NCBI RefSeq assembly: GCF_023078275.1
Contig: NC_062980.1
Span: forward strand, 3,522,401-3,586,400
Direction: 5' to 3'
Source of the DNA: Leguminivora glycinivorella
Taxonomy: Eukaryota; Arthropoda; Insecta; Lepidoptera; Tortricidae
DNA length: 64,000 nucleotides
Of the stretch, positions 23,701 through 31,811 are shown piece after piece. Every line of letters starts with the position of its first letter. Position 1 is the stretch's first letter. The position numbers were made by a program, and so were the translations under genes. A model generated the notes under the pieces. It saw only the letters and a list, made by a program, of their open reading frames with translations, did no database searches and was not told where the DNA came from.

Positions 23701-24928
23701 TTCTTTAGCAACTGAATTAGAATTAGAAATTGATCATATAGATGTCACTACTGCATTTTTAAATGGAGAATTAAATGAACGAATTTTTATGGAACAACCA
23801 TCAGGTTTTAAATCTAATGACAAAGTTTGTTTGTTAAATAAGAGTATATATGGCCTGAAGCAGGCAAGTAGGATGTGGAACGCAAAAATCCATTCAGTTT
23901 TGTCACAAAATAATTATATACAAAGTAAATGTGAACCTTGCATATATACTAAGAAAACTGAGACAGAATATGTAATTATAGCCCTGTATGTTGACGATTT
24001 CTATATTTTTCATAATAATTGTATTAAAAATGTTTTAAAACTTTTGCAAGATAATTTTGAAGTTCGTCATTTAGGTAAATTACAAAATTGTTTAGGTATG
24101 AATGTTTATAGGAAAAATGGCATAACTACATTAGATCAGTCAGCATACATAAGGCGTTTATTATTAAAGTATAATATGATGAATTGTAAGGCTGTTTCCA
24201 CACCACTACCTGTAAATGTAAAATTTGAAAAATCAGAAAAAGCATGTATTGATGATGATGCATATAACTATAGGCAATTGTTGGGCAGTTTGATGTATTT
24301 AAGTGTTTGTACAAGACCTGATATATCATTTGCATGCAGCCAGTTAGGCATGTTTAGTAATTGTTTTGATGAAACTCACTGGCGCGCTGCAAAACGGGTT
24401 CTGCGTTATTTAGCTGGTACAATTGATTATAAACTGTACTTTACTAAAAGCAATAGTTTTGATATTAATGCTTACACAGACGCGGACTGGGCAAACGATA
24501 TATCAGACCGTCGATCTTACACCGGGTTTGTCATAAAATTAGGCAATAATGTTATAAATTGGGAGGCCCGAAAGCAGCGTTGTATTGCTCTATCTAGCTG
24601 TGAATCGGAGTATATAGCTATTGCTGACGTTTGCAAAGACATTTGCTTTGTTAAAAGTTTCATTTCTGAAATTCTAGACAAAACTTGTAATGTAGTTGTA
24701 TTTAACGACAGTCAAAGTGCACAAAAGTTGCTTCTTGTAAAAGATCACTCCCATAAAAGAACTAAGCACATAGATCTAAGATATCATTTTGTAAAAGATT
24801 TAGTTCAAAAGAAATACCTAAGTGTACAATATTTGCAAACTGACCATATGGTGGCAGATGTACTAACTAAGCCTTTATGTAGTCAAAAACATAACACCTT
24901 TGTGAAAGCATTAAATCTCAAACCGTAG
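20759..24928 (+). CDS. Copia gag-pol polyprotein (1389 aa)
   Basis: One ORF, first ATG after the leader. Domains in order: gag of the UBN2 type (about residues 15-180); a CCHC zinc knuckle CKYCKRNGHTDKRC (about 204-217) in a Lys-rich stretch; protease with DSGST (about 251); GAG-pre-integrase HSRLGHLSEEGM with a CESC pair; integrase catalytic core with HSDVIGP, RTDNGTEY and NARAER as the D, D, E triad (about 456, 519, 556); an Asn/Ser-rich variable linker (about 700-850); reverse transcriptase with ARLVARGFSQ, IYGLKQASRMW and the YVDD active site (about 1077-1080); and RNase H with YTDADWAND and SSCESEY. Everything is translated in one frame, as in classical copia-like elements. The usual QQNGVAER before the catalytic Glu is changed to QQNARAER, but the Glu is kept. 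No stop or frameshift. Confidence 0.95.
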   Translation: MTTPMKNTDHNIPVEKLDGINSYVNWKFAMQMLLTLEGLWKCVEGTNADTTLDSRALARICLSIKPNLYQYVRDAKTAKEAWKKLADTFEPKGLYRKVLLLRQLHRIEYKQYSNMSEYIEAVMRLVQQLDDIGKTIDDAEVAEILLSGLPQEFDNLVSGLETACLTSNLKSEVVRTRLLQEEHRRNGEENSMAYYVKKKKGALFCKYCKRNGHTDKRCFKKKKDEQRNPHESMYACANAAFSEDSKEFILDSGSTSHMCSDKDLFSETQGKSSIVFIANGQKLVSSNTGRVPITSSISLNNVLHVPDLTSNLLSVGRVADRGYTVIFNKDNCQIYKECKITGNHVLTARKEKGLYKVKVQGRRVLEEESLKPMHRQGTEKAHAASSVSMGTWHSRLGHLSEEGMRILGDGKHCMNFRFQAQDMHGSCESCLAGKMPRAPFPVSTSRASQPNQLIHSDVIGPMQVRSWGNARYLLTFTDDHTRKTWGYLMKNKSEVSSHFINFKNLVEKQKDLPIKVLRTDNGTEYVNHRLSSYLQKHGIIHQTTVPYSAQQNARAERAGKTIFDKARAMLQESGLCNRYWGESVMCAIYLKNRSPTRALSGDIPERLWSESEIDVSHLRVFGCLAYSLIPSQKRRKLDAKAKAYIFVGYGEHCKGYRLSDPANPRNVILSRTVSFIENKFPGKNDRCKAKCGDDFYFYNVDMSNGNFNVNNFNNVDNLNSNKSSHDVLNDEIILNNEMNLNNNANFNNESDKSNKSCSTSPRQISDAETLTPPAWSPLSERYCTGDEGDDDARDGDYVPEGSESSLPASSLDSNDKGNGACVPLDIVSSVPESSSPGKESMSSVTADTSNSRPVRSTRGTVPSRFDSYDLSMLSTMADGSLDEPSSYEEAVNSPEKDSWCEAMQSEYSSMIKNKVWTLVDRPKNENIVKCKWVFKRKLDDSGKDSKFKARLVARGFSQKEGIDFTDTFSPVVRHSTLRILFSLATELELEIDHIDVTTAFLNGELNERIFMEQPSGFKSNDKVCLLNKSIYGLKQASRMWNAKIHSVLSQNNYIQSKCEPCIYTKKTETEYVIIALYVDDFYIFHNNCIKNVLKLLQDNFEVRHLGKLQNCLGMNVYRKNGITTLDQSAYIRRLLLKYNMMNCKAVSTPLPVNVKFEKSEKACIDDDAYNYRQLLGSLMYLSVCTRPDISFACSQLGMFSNCFDETHWRAAKRVLRYLAGTIDYKLYFTKSNSFDINAYTDADWANDISDRRSYTGFVIKLGNNVINWEARKQRCIALSSCESEYIAIADVCKDICFVKSFISEILDKTCNVVVFNDSQSAQKLLLVKDHSHKRTKHIDLRYHFVKDLVQKKYLSVQYLQTDHMVADVLTKPLCSQKHNTFVKALNLKP

Positions 24929-25130
24929 TTTCTAAAATGTTTTGTTTTTGTGATGAACTGATGTTATTATGTAAAGTTATGCATCATTTACTGTTTTTAT
25001 TCTTAGCATGCTATAATATAAGATTGTATGAAAGCTTGTTATATTTAAGCTCTACATAAATGTTCTTAACTAGAGTTACGTCAATATAGTAGAGCCATAT
25101 TTAAATATAATATAATCCAATGTGATGTGT

Positions 25131-25139
25131 AAGGAGGAG
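25131..25139 (+). other. Copia polypurine tract
   Basis: AAGGAGGAG ends exactly at the base before the 3' LTR, as needed for plus-strand priming. Confidence 0.8.
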
Positions 25140-25468
25140 TATCGAATGATCTGTACACCCCACATTGTTTATGGTCTCTATGAGACACTAACTCTATATA
25201 TATCTGTGGTGAGCTGTCACTGCTCTCTTGATTCTCCTCCGCTGAGCCAACAATATGGCTCCTATATTTTTATATTAAATCGTAGTTAATCCGTAATGCG
25301 AATATTATAATCTGACACACAATGTAATGTTTTCAATATATAAACAATATTAAAAACTGCATTGGCTGGATTTTGGGTGTTTCAATTAATCTCATGTAAG
25401 TACCAACATTCTTTATATTTCACATGTCGGCAGCGACGCAAATTCACTGCGCCCTTCGTCTGCTATTA
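25140..25468 (+). repeat. Copia 3' LTR
   Basis: Same 329 bp as the 5' LTR, followed by the GGAAC target duplication (25469-25473). Confidence 0.9.
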
Positions 25469-26346
25469 GGAACTGTCCCAAGATTTGTTTTCCATTCCGT
25501 ACACCATTTTTTCATAGCTATATCGGTAATGGGATGGACAATCCCAAAAATGTCTGGAAATCTTGGGACAATTTTTTTCTCCTATTAGGACCAAAAAGCT
25601 CGCGATTCTGAGTAAAAATCATATTAAAAAATACCCATGTTAAAAAAAGATTCCAGGAATATAAACTTGAGTTCCTAAAATGTTGAAATCCCGAAATGTT
25701 GAAAGTATACATTTTGAGAATTCAACTTTTTAATATTTCAACGTTATAAGAATTCAACATTTTGCGAAACTGAAAAAAATCAACATTCTGGGAAAGTCAA
25801 CATTTCGGGATTTCAACATTTTAGGAATTCAACCTGGTGGTCCGGGAGGGGATAAACATTGCTGCTCATTTAACATTGAAGCAAGTAATCGATACAAATG
25901 TACAACTAAAATTAAACATTGCCATTTGGTTGGATACAGTCAACAACACAGCTGTGAATACAGACAAAGCGCCAAAAATATGAATGCACACCTTAATGTA
26001 CAGGCAATAAAGTTCTGTAATTTTGTATAAAGATTTCAACGCATTCTGTGCGTATGTCAGTTGATAATAAAGACTGAAGCGGTGAAATGGCCTGTTGCTG
26101 ACTGCCGCTATAAACAAGCACTTGAGCTTTAATCCCGTACACTCGCTTTGATAAACACACACCGCTACTGTTTTACAGGGATGTGTTCATAAATAGGTAA
26201 TCAATCATGAATGTAGATGTAAACTTAAACATCTTAAGGTTTGAAAATCAGATTAAATTTTAATCTCATTCAGTACATAAACCAGTGGACAACTACATTA
26301 AAAGTGGCCCGTGATTGGGCGCCGCCGTAAACAAACACTTCAACCG

Positions 26347-26455
26347 GTCTAGCCGAAGTAATAATCGTTGAAGCTATAATACGTAGCGATCGAAACGCAG
26401 TCTGGCTGTGTCACGCCATTACAGAAGAGCGACAGGAAGAGCTAGCTACGATGCT
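26347..26455. mobile_element. MITE, AGCCGAA family, diverged copy
   Basis: TCTAGCCGAAGTAATAATCG, CGAAACGCAGTCTGGCTG and AGAGCGACAGGAAGAGCTAG follow the family order seen at 54203-54335. The terminal inverted repeats have decayed. Confidence 0.5.
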
Positions 26456-26495
26456 CAAGCTATTATGATGTTGGATATGTATCCAGGCCTCAGTC

Positions 26496-26937
26496 TAGGC
26501 TTGTGCCGTTTCGTTCGTTGATCGGAGCGCTCCGATCTCGTTCAATCGCTCCCACGAACTAGTTCGCTCTTTTAGGTCTTTTGCTCATTTAGTTCAGCCA
26601 GACCAGCAACCACTGCGGTCGGAAAGATCAGAACGAATAGTGTCAAAATGATACGAATAGTTAGTCCACAGATAGTAACATTCCGGGCCGGAAGGTTGTA
26701 AGTAACCGAAGTTTAATATGAAAACTTGACGTTTTTTTGTTGCTCTGCTAAGTAGCTCTATTCTCGGTCAGCGCAGTCACACACTCGTTCTCGATCCAAA
26801 CCGCTCGCGCTCGCCGATCCTATACTGAACTAAATGAGCAAAGACCGATTCTCAGAGCACGGAAAGATTCAGTTCATTTCGGTCATTGATGGGATTTTAT
26901 TCCTAACAGTTCATAGTTCGTGAACGACACAAGCCTA
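26496..26937. mobile_element. hAT-like non-autonomous element, copy 1 (442 bp), 8-bp target duplication
   Basis: Flanked by CCTCAGTC at 26488-26495 and 26938-26945. Termini TAGGCTTGTG and CACAAGCCTA. The whole element recurs in the same orientation at 58728-59174. No ORF. Confidence 0.85.
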
Positions 26938-27146
26938 CCTCAGTCCACAATCACGTCGATTGACAAACAACGCTACTGATATGATGGAGTCATGCGGATA
27001 AGTAGGTAATCAATAATGAATTTAGATCTAAACTAAACATAAAAGACAACAACAACGTTTACCCAACCCATTAGTTTAAAGGTCTGTTGACTACTTGGCC
27101 AGTTGCCGGGCGCCACCGTAAACATACACTTCAGACCTCGGTTCTC

Positions 27147-27339
27147 AATGAGGAGGCACACTGACATTTTATCCCGCCAGGCGGCGCCTGTGCAAGTGTC
27201 TAGACTGTCTAGGCATGTCACTGTCATTCATTACGAGAGAGAGAGAGAGAAAAAACATATTTTCTCGCTCTCACGTATGGACTAATAGGTAGCGCCATCT
27301 GTCATTGTCATCATTAACCTTTGAGAGTGCCTCCTCAAT
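27147..27339. mobile_element. MITE, AATGAGGAGGCACACT family, copy 2
   Basis: Ends AATGAGGAGGCACACTGACA and GAGAGTGCCTCCTCAAT. Interior (GA)n at 27234-27252 and CCAGGCGGCGCCTGTGCAAG, the latter shared with 52151-52275. Confidence 0.75.
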
Positions 27340-27549
27340 GTTTCGATGGGCAAACTTCCTTACTATTTTAATAAAGTCATATGGTTAAGAAGATAGGTAA
27401 TAAAAAGAAATAATTAATATATTAAGGTTAGATAATAACATCGTTTCAATGCAATCCATTCACACCGAATGTTTTTTGGGTACTAATTAAGTATGAAACA
27501 TGAGGTGGCCTGTTACCGGGCGTCAATGTAAACAAACAATTCAGGCCCC

Positions 27550-27699
27550 GTAGCCGAATGGAATTTCTGCGACGCGAAACGAAATCGAAACGCCGCAGAA
27601 AGGTAGTCTGGCTCTGTGGCGCCAATACGCAAAAGCGATAGAGATAGATAGCTACGAAAGATATGTTATCGTGAGCGTTTGTGCATTTGGCTACGCACA
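27550..27699. mobile_element. MITE, AGCCGAATGG family, with near-perfect 8-bp duplication
   Basis: Ends GTAGCCGAATGG and CATTTGGCTAC. Flanks CAGGCCCC (27542-27549) and CAGGCCTC (27700-27707) differ by one base. The CAGGCCTC target is a landmark of the tandem array, so it inserted into a unit. Confidence 0.7.
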
Positions 27700-28194
27700 C
27701 AGGCCTCAATCCACAATCTCTTCGACTCGACTAATATCGCTACTGATTTAATGGGGATATACTGTAGATAAGTACAAGAGCCGTAATATCCACGCCACGC
27801 GCTGTTTCAGCACTATCAAGAAGGTCACGCGCGTCGGGCTCCAGGGATCCTTTAGAAAGGCAAGATCGGCCTGAGTGGAGGACACTGCAACGTACAGCGA
27901 CGGTAAGATATATAAGTAGATAATACACAGTACAATAAAGAATTCAATCCATTCCGTCCGAATATCCGTTAGCAATCATAAAAGTCAGCAGCGATGAAAT
28001 AACCTGTTGCTGGGTGCCAGTAAACAAACATTTCAAATCGCTTACTATAACGATATTGACGTTAGCTGAGTACCCAGACCAGCCCTCAATCGACAAAAGC
28101 ATCGATGGTATACAAACATTGCTACTGATTTGATGGAGTCATATGGATAAGTAGGTAAACGATCTTCATTGATCGTCACTTATACCCCAATATA

Positions 28195-28445
28195 ATAAAG
28201 ATTATTATCGTACAGTATTGCCACTCCCGCTCCCCGCTGAAGGTGCTGCCCACCCCCTCTCGGTTACCTCACAGTTACCGCCTGTCAAAAACGCGAATTG
28301 TCGACCTGTCATATTTCACTCATACAAGCATAGGACGCGTTCACCTACACGAGCTTAGAGCTGAACTGTGAGCTATGAACACGCTTCTTTCATTTATTTG
28401 ATCGCCAGTTTTCGAGGTGTGCTTATACATTGCTTATTGGCGCCG
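28195..28445 (-). repeat. Dispersed repeat, copy in inverse orientation to 39547-39770
   Basis: Shares, in reverse, GGTAACTGTGAGGTAACCGA, GTGAAATATGACAG, CACGAGCTTA / TAAGCTCGTG and ACGCGTTC with the 39.6-kb copy. Class unknown. Confidence 0.65.
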
Positions 28446-30160
28446 TGCGTGACAGGTGGCGGGCATAGAACATAAAATTGCCGTCAATAGAAATTTCGAA
28501 CAATGTAAACAAACTGAATGGTTGAAATAACCATATTCCAACACTATTTTATTGTTTTAATGGTCTAGGATAATGGTGTGATATTAATTGACTGAATAAC
28601 ACATTTTTAAGCCAGTATTTGATTAGTCAGAATGGAAATTAAAGCCATTTTTAATACAAGGTTTATTTAAATTGTTCGCAAAATCTGTTGACGACGACTT
28701 TAATACTCATTAGGCGGTGGTGGGTAATCTTATATGTCCAACATTAATGCTTGCGCCGTTGAAGCTAAAGTAACAGTATACAATTTTACATGTAAAAGCC
28801 CTAAAAATGAGGGCAGCACGAATCGTAATTCCCTCGACCACTATAGGACCAAAATTGTTACTTGAGCTGCCTACCTACTTTAAAAAAACAAACATTTATT
28901 TAAGTATAAATTATAAACTACGCTAATACACTTAATAGCGGGCGTACACGTGCCAAATATCCCTACATTAAAATTAATTACAACATCGGGAGTTTCCTAT
29001 AGGGAATGTTTAATATTGTTATTACAAGTAATTTATTATTAGTTTAGTATCGTTATTACTCAAGGAATCCACTAATAGCGGCCGAAAATACTTTGCATTT
29101 GCTTCCAATGTTTGACTTAAATTGTTAACTTGCGAAAGTTGTTGATTTATGAGGAGCGTCAATATACACCGTGTTTCACTTAACACTAAAAACCTTAAAA
29201 CGGTTTGTTCAGAATCTAGAGTAGAATCGATTGAGCTATATCTTGATGGGAGTAATATATATTTTTTTAATTGTATTATTATTTATTTTTTTACGTGCCC
29301 ATTCTACAAATTCGTAATCCAACATTGTGCATATCGCATTGTTAGAGGTTGTATACCTTTTTCCGTATTTAGGGGTATTAATACTGGCTGGTTACTTGGA
29401 CGACTATTTTTTCCGCTATGAGTTTGAAATTGTTTGTCAGTTTAATTTTAATGTTTATCATAAGTCATAACAAATTGAACTCGTACCTAATTACAACCTT
29501 GTCATTTTGAATGTTGGGTTTAAATTTGCTTACTGCGATTACCTGTCCAATTTGAAGTTTACTGTGACAAAGCTTTAAAGTGTTTTACAGTGGCATAGCT
29601 GTCTATTTATTGGTAAACCTTATGTCGTTGCAGTAACGTACACAAATAAATAGTTTTAAGGTTTATGATGGTAGTTAGAAATTATTTTATTGAGTGTAGA
29701 GTCAAAAGTCGAGTAGAAATGTACAGAAAACTAAAAAAATAATTAAAAAATCAATAAACAGCAGATTGAAAAAATGAATAAAACTAAGAATACTCTAGAT
29801 AAGTTTAAAAAAATAAAAATCAGTTGGGGTATCTGAGGTTTTGAGTGATACCGGAAACACGGTGTATGGTTATGTTAATATAATATATGGTTTTGTGGTT
29901 AGGTTATTGTAGACACTTTTCAATTTCCTGGTAGCAGTCATTGAAAATGTGAAGAACACTTAAAGGAAAGTTTTTGTCAATTTGCTCATCTGGAAGATTT
30001 AGGGTAGATTATTGCAGTAACGACATACTTACAACTAATCAGTAGATACTTACAAGTAATCAGTCTTTAATCAGCTGAGGCGGTTTCATTGTTCAGTTTC
30101 CAATACTTTAAATGGCGCAGTCGGTAGGATATGACCATACCCTCCCGTAGGGATCCTAAT
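28446..30160. other. Intergenic DNA, no gene recognised
   Basis: AT-rich with short frames only. A 90-codon frame at 29149-29421 has no recognisable domain and AT-rich composition like its surroundings. Confidence 0.35.
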
Positions 30161-30406
30161 AGGCGAGACGACTAAAAAAAACTAATTAGTCCGTCAGTTA
30201 GATTATCACAGAATTTTAAACACGTATTTTTTCTTTTTTCTCGTAAATGAAAAATTACGACGGTACAGTGCGTTGAAGTTTCGCGTGACGTCACGCCTAG
30301 GTACAATTTTTACTTAGAAGTGACGTCACAAGCCCCCACTCCGGAACTTTGATGCTCTATTGGTATATATGACATCTGTGCTCTATATCTTTGTATTTTT
30401 TCATCA
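30161..30406 (+). repeat. Dispersed repeat, AGGCGAGACGACTA family, copy 2
   Basis: Same order of landmarks as 3302-3513, with a 9-nt difference after AGGCGAGACGACTA and a 25-nt extension near 30360. Confidence 0.7.
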
Positions 30407-31090
30407 AAGCGAAAGAGAGGTAATTAGGTACGGTTTGCAAAGCAGCTTGAACACTTAGCCACTTGTCTTGTTGTTTCGTACATAATTATTGTGCGCAAAA
30501 ATCTGAAAGCTCATGCACGTGTCTGAAAAAATAATTATAGGTAAAATGATAAACAAATACTTATAGACACAATTTTCCTTGAATAACTCATCCCATGAAA
30601 CAAGAACACACTCAAACACCGAATAAAGATACTTGATATATTTTCCTTCTTTGTCAGATCATTTAATTTTCGCTTTTACCACCGGCAAAGAGAATTTCAT
30701 TAATAAAGATTAACTTATGTCACCCGAATGAGTGACGACGGTTGCCACATTTATCTCCTTTTTAGCGGGTTTTTGACGCGAAATGTTTTATATCTACAAA
30801 GACTATTTTTTTATTACCTAAGTACATTTTCACTCATTCATCTGTAACTTTCAACGATTGGAGGTGGAGAATGTTCCATTGCTTGACGAAACACGATGAA
30901 CCAGTAATAGCTCTCACCATATATAAGTACATTTGAACATCTTGTACTACGATTACATCGATTGCCTGGCTGCGATTCCATCAGACTGCAATGGGAATGC
31001 ACTTGGCAAAGCGCCGGACATGTGTCTTGGATGGCTAATCGCTATCCACATCAAATGATCAACACATTCGCTAATTTACACATTATTAGG
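30407..31090. other. Intergenic DNA, no gene recognised
   Basis: Nothing beyond short shadow frames. Confidence 0.3.
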
Positions 31091-31235
31091 TCGACTGTGG
31101 GATATGGGTTCAATTTTGGCTTGGGCGATAGGCTAGCAACCTGTCCTGAGAGTAGCATTGAAACTTTAATGTGCTTTTCTACTTCATTTGGGAATACAGG
31201 CATGAGTTTATGTATGTACGTAGGTATTGTTAGGT
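31091..31235 (+). repeat. Dispersed repeat, ACTGTGGGATATGGGTT family, diverged copy
   Basis: Contains CGACTGTGGGATATGGGTT, GGCGATAGGCTAGCAACCTG and GGGAATACAGGCATGA, ending in (TGTA)n. Parallels 35315-35560 and 59836-60078. Confidence 0.65.
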
Positions 31236-31312
31236 ATCTACTTACATACTTACCCTGCGTGGGTCAAGTATCGCGAATAAGTAAAAGATAACGGTCAAAG
31301 ATACTATAGACT

Positions 31313-31625
31313 CATCATCCTCCTTGCATTATCCCGGCATTTGCCACAGCTCATGGGAGCCTGGGGTCCGCTTTGACAACTAATCCCAAGATTTGGCGTA
31401 GGCACTAGTTTTACGAAAGCGACTGCGATCTGACCTTCCAACCCGAAGGGTAACTAGGTCGTATTGGAATTAGTCCGGCTTCCTCACGATGTTTTCCTTC
31501 ACCGAAAAGCGACTGGCAAATATCAAATGACATTTCGCACATAAGTTCCGAAAGACTCATTGGTACGAGCCGGGGTTCGAACCCGCAACCTCCAGATCGA
31601 AAGATAAGACGATTGAGTGCAATTT
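31313..31625 (-). mobile_element. tRNA-derived SINE
   Basis: On the - strand the head (near 31625) runs into a tRNA-like B box GGTTCGAACCC (31573-31583, + strand complement) followed by CCGGCTCGTACCAATGAG. The body on the + strand reads CATTATCCCGGCATTTGCCA, TTGACAACTAATCCCAAG and TCCTCACGATGTTTTCCTTC. I recognise this as a common lepidopteran SINE. The A-box part of the tRNA head is lost or decayed. Confidence 0.8.
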
Positions 31626-31758
31626 ATCCAAGCGGAGCAAAAACTTAGCGTTCGCTTAGATTATAATGTGGTGATTTTTTTCCCCTACCAACTGTCAGCT
31701 TTAATGATTAAACTATCAATTTTAATAAAAGATTTTTAGGTAGGTAGGTATGGTTAAG

Positions 31759-31809
31759 GTTCGAGTGCTGCATCCATATATATACAATATATGGATGCAG
31801 CACTCGAAC
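31759..31809. repeat. Perfect 23-bp hairpin with 5-nt loop
   Basis: The left arm 31759-31781 begins GTTCGAGTGCTGCATCC. The right arm 31787-31809 is its exact complement. Loop ATACA. Confidence 0.85.
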
Positions 31810-31811
31810 GT

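Larger units (their letters stand above)
20264..25468 (+). mobile_element. Intact Ty1/copia LTR retrotransposon (5205 bp)
   Basis: Two 329-bp LTRs (20264-20592, 25140-25468) that I read as identical, a 5-bp target duplication GGAAC (20259-20263, 25469-25473), one uninterrupted gag-pol ORF, and a polypurine tract directly before the 3' LTR. The gene order protease-integrase-reverse transcriptase-RNase H is diagnostic of the Pseudoviridae/copia group. All parts needed for movement seem present, so it is a young insertion. The LTR ends are TATCGA...CTATTA rather than the usual TG...CA; the target duplication supports these limits. Confidence 0.93.
20211..25613. mobile_element. MITE of the TACTCAGAATCAC family, split by copia
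   Basis: Left of copia lies GAATCGTGGACTCTTTTAATC and CTGATAGGAGAAAGGAAC; right of it GGAACTGTCCCAAGATTT, and later AAATCTTGGGACAA, CTCCTATTAGGACC and CGCGATTCTGAGTA. Removing copia brings AGGAGAAAGGAAC next to TGTCCCAAGATTT, which pairs with the right arm. The left terminus is decayed. Confidence 0.6.
19547..25849. mobile_element. Foldback-like element with 8-bp target duplication, split by copia
   Basis: Flanked by GGATAAAC at 19539-19546 and 25850-25857. The left end CCTCCAGGACCACCAAGTTG matches the complement of the right end (CCTCCCGGACCACCAGGTTG). Both arms are made of short irregular repeats, about a dozen in the left arm (19562-19795, e.g. GTTGAATTTGCA) and about eight in the right (25673-25835, e.g. 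CAACATTTTAGGAATTC). Without the copia insertion it would be about 1.1 kb. Inverted arms built of short tandem repeats are the hallmark of foldback elements. No transposase is present. Confidence 0.7.
18890..28170. repeat. Old diverged tandem array broken up by transposons
   Basis: A loose unit of roughly 200-390 bp recurs. Its landmarks are TCCAATCCA/CCAACC near a CCGAA, GGGCGCC..GTAAACAAACA, TTCAGGCCTCAATC, CGCTACTGATTTGATGG and ATAAGTAGGTAATCAAT. The 'ctactgattt' landmark is found, with substitutions, near 19138, 19383, 25858, 26162, 26972, 27358, 27734 and 28120. Between the units sit the foldback/copia stack and at least four MITEs. No unit codes for protein. Confidence 0.65.

Noticed and set aside
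31573..31583. tRNA gene on the - strand
   Set aside because: B box belongs to a SINE head; the remainder of the tRNA is decayed and is followed by SINE body.
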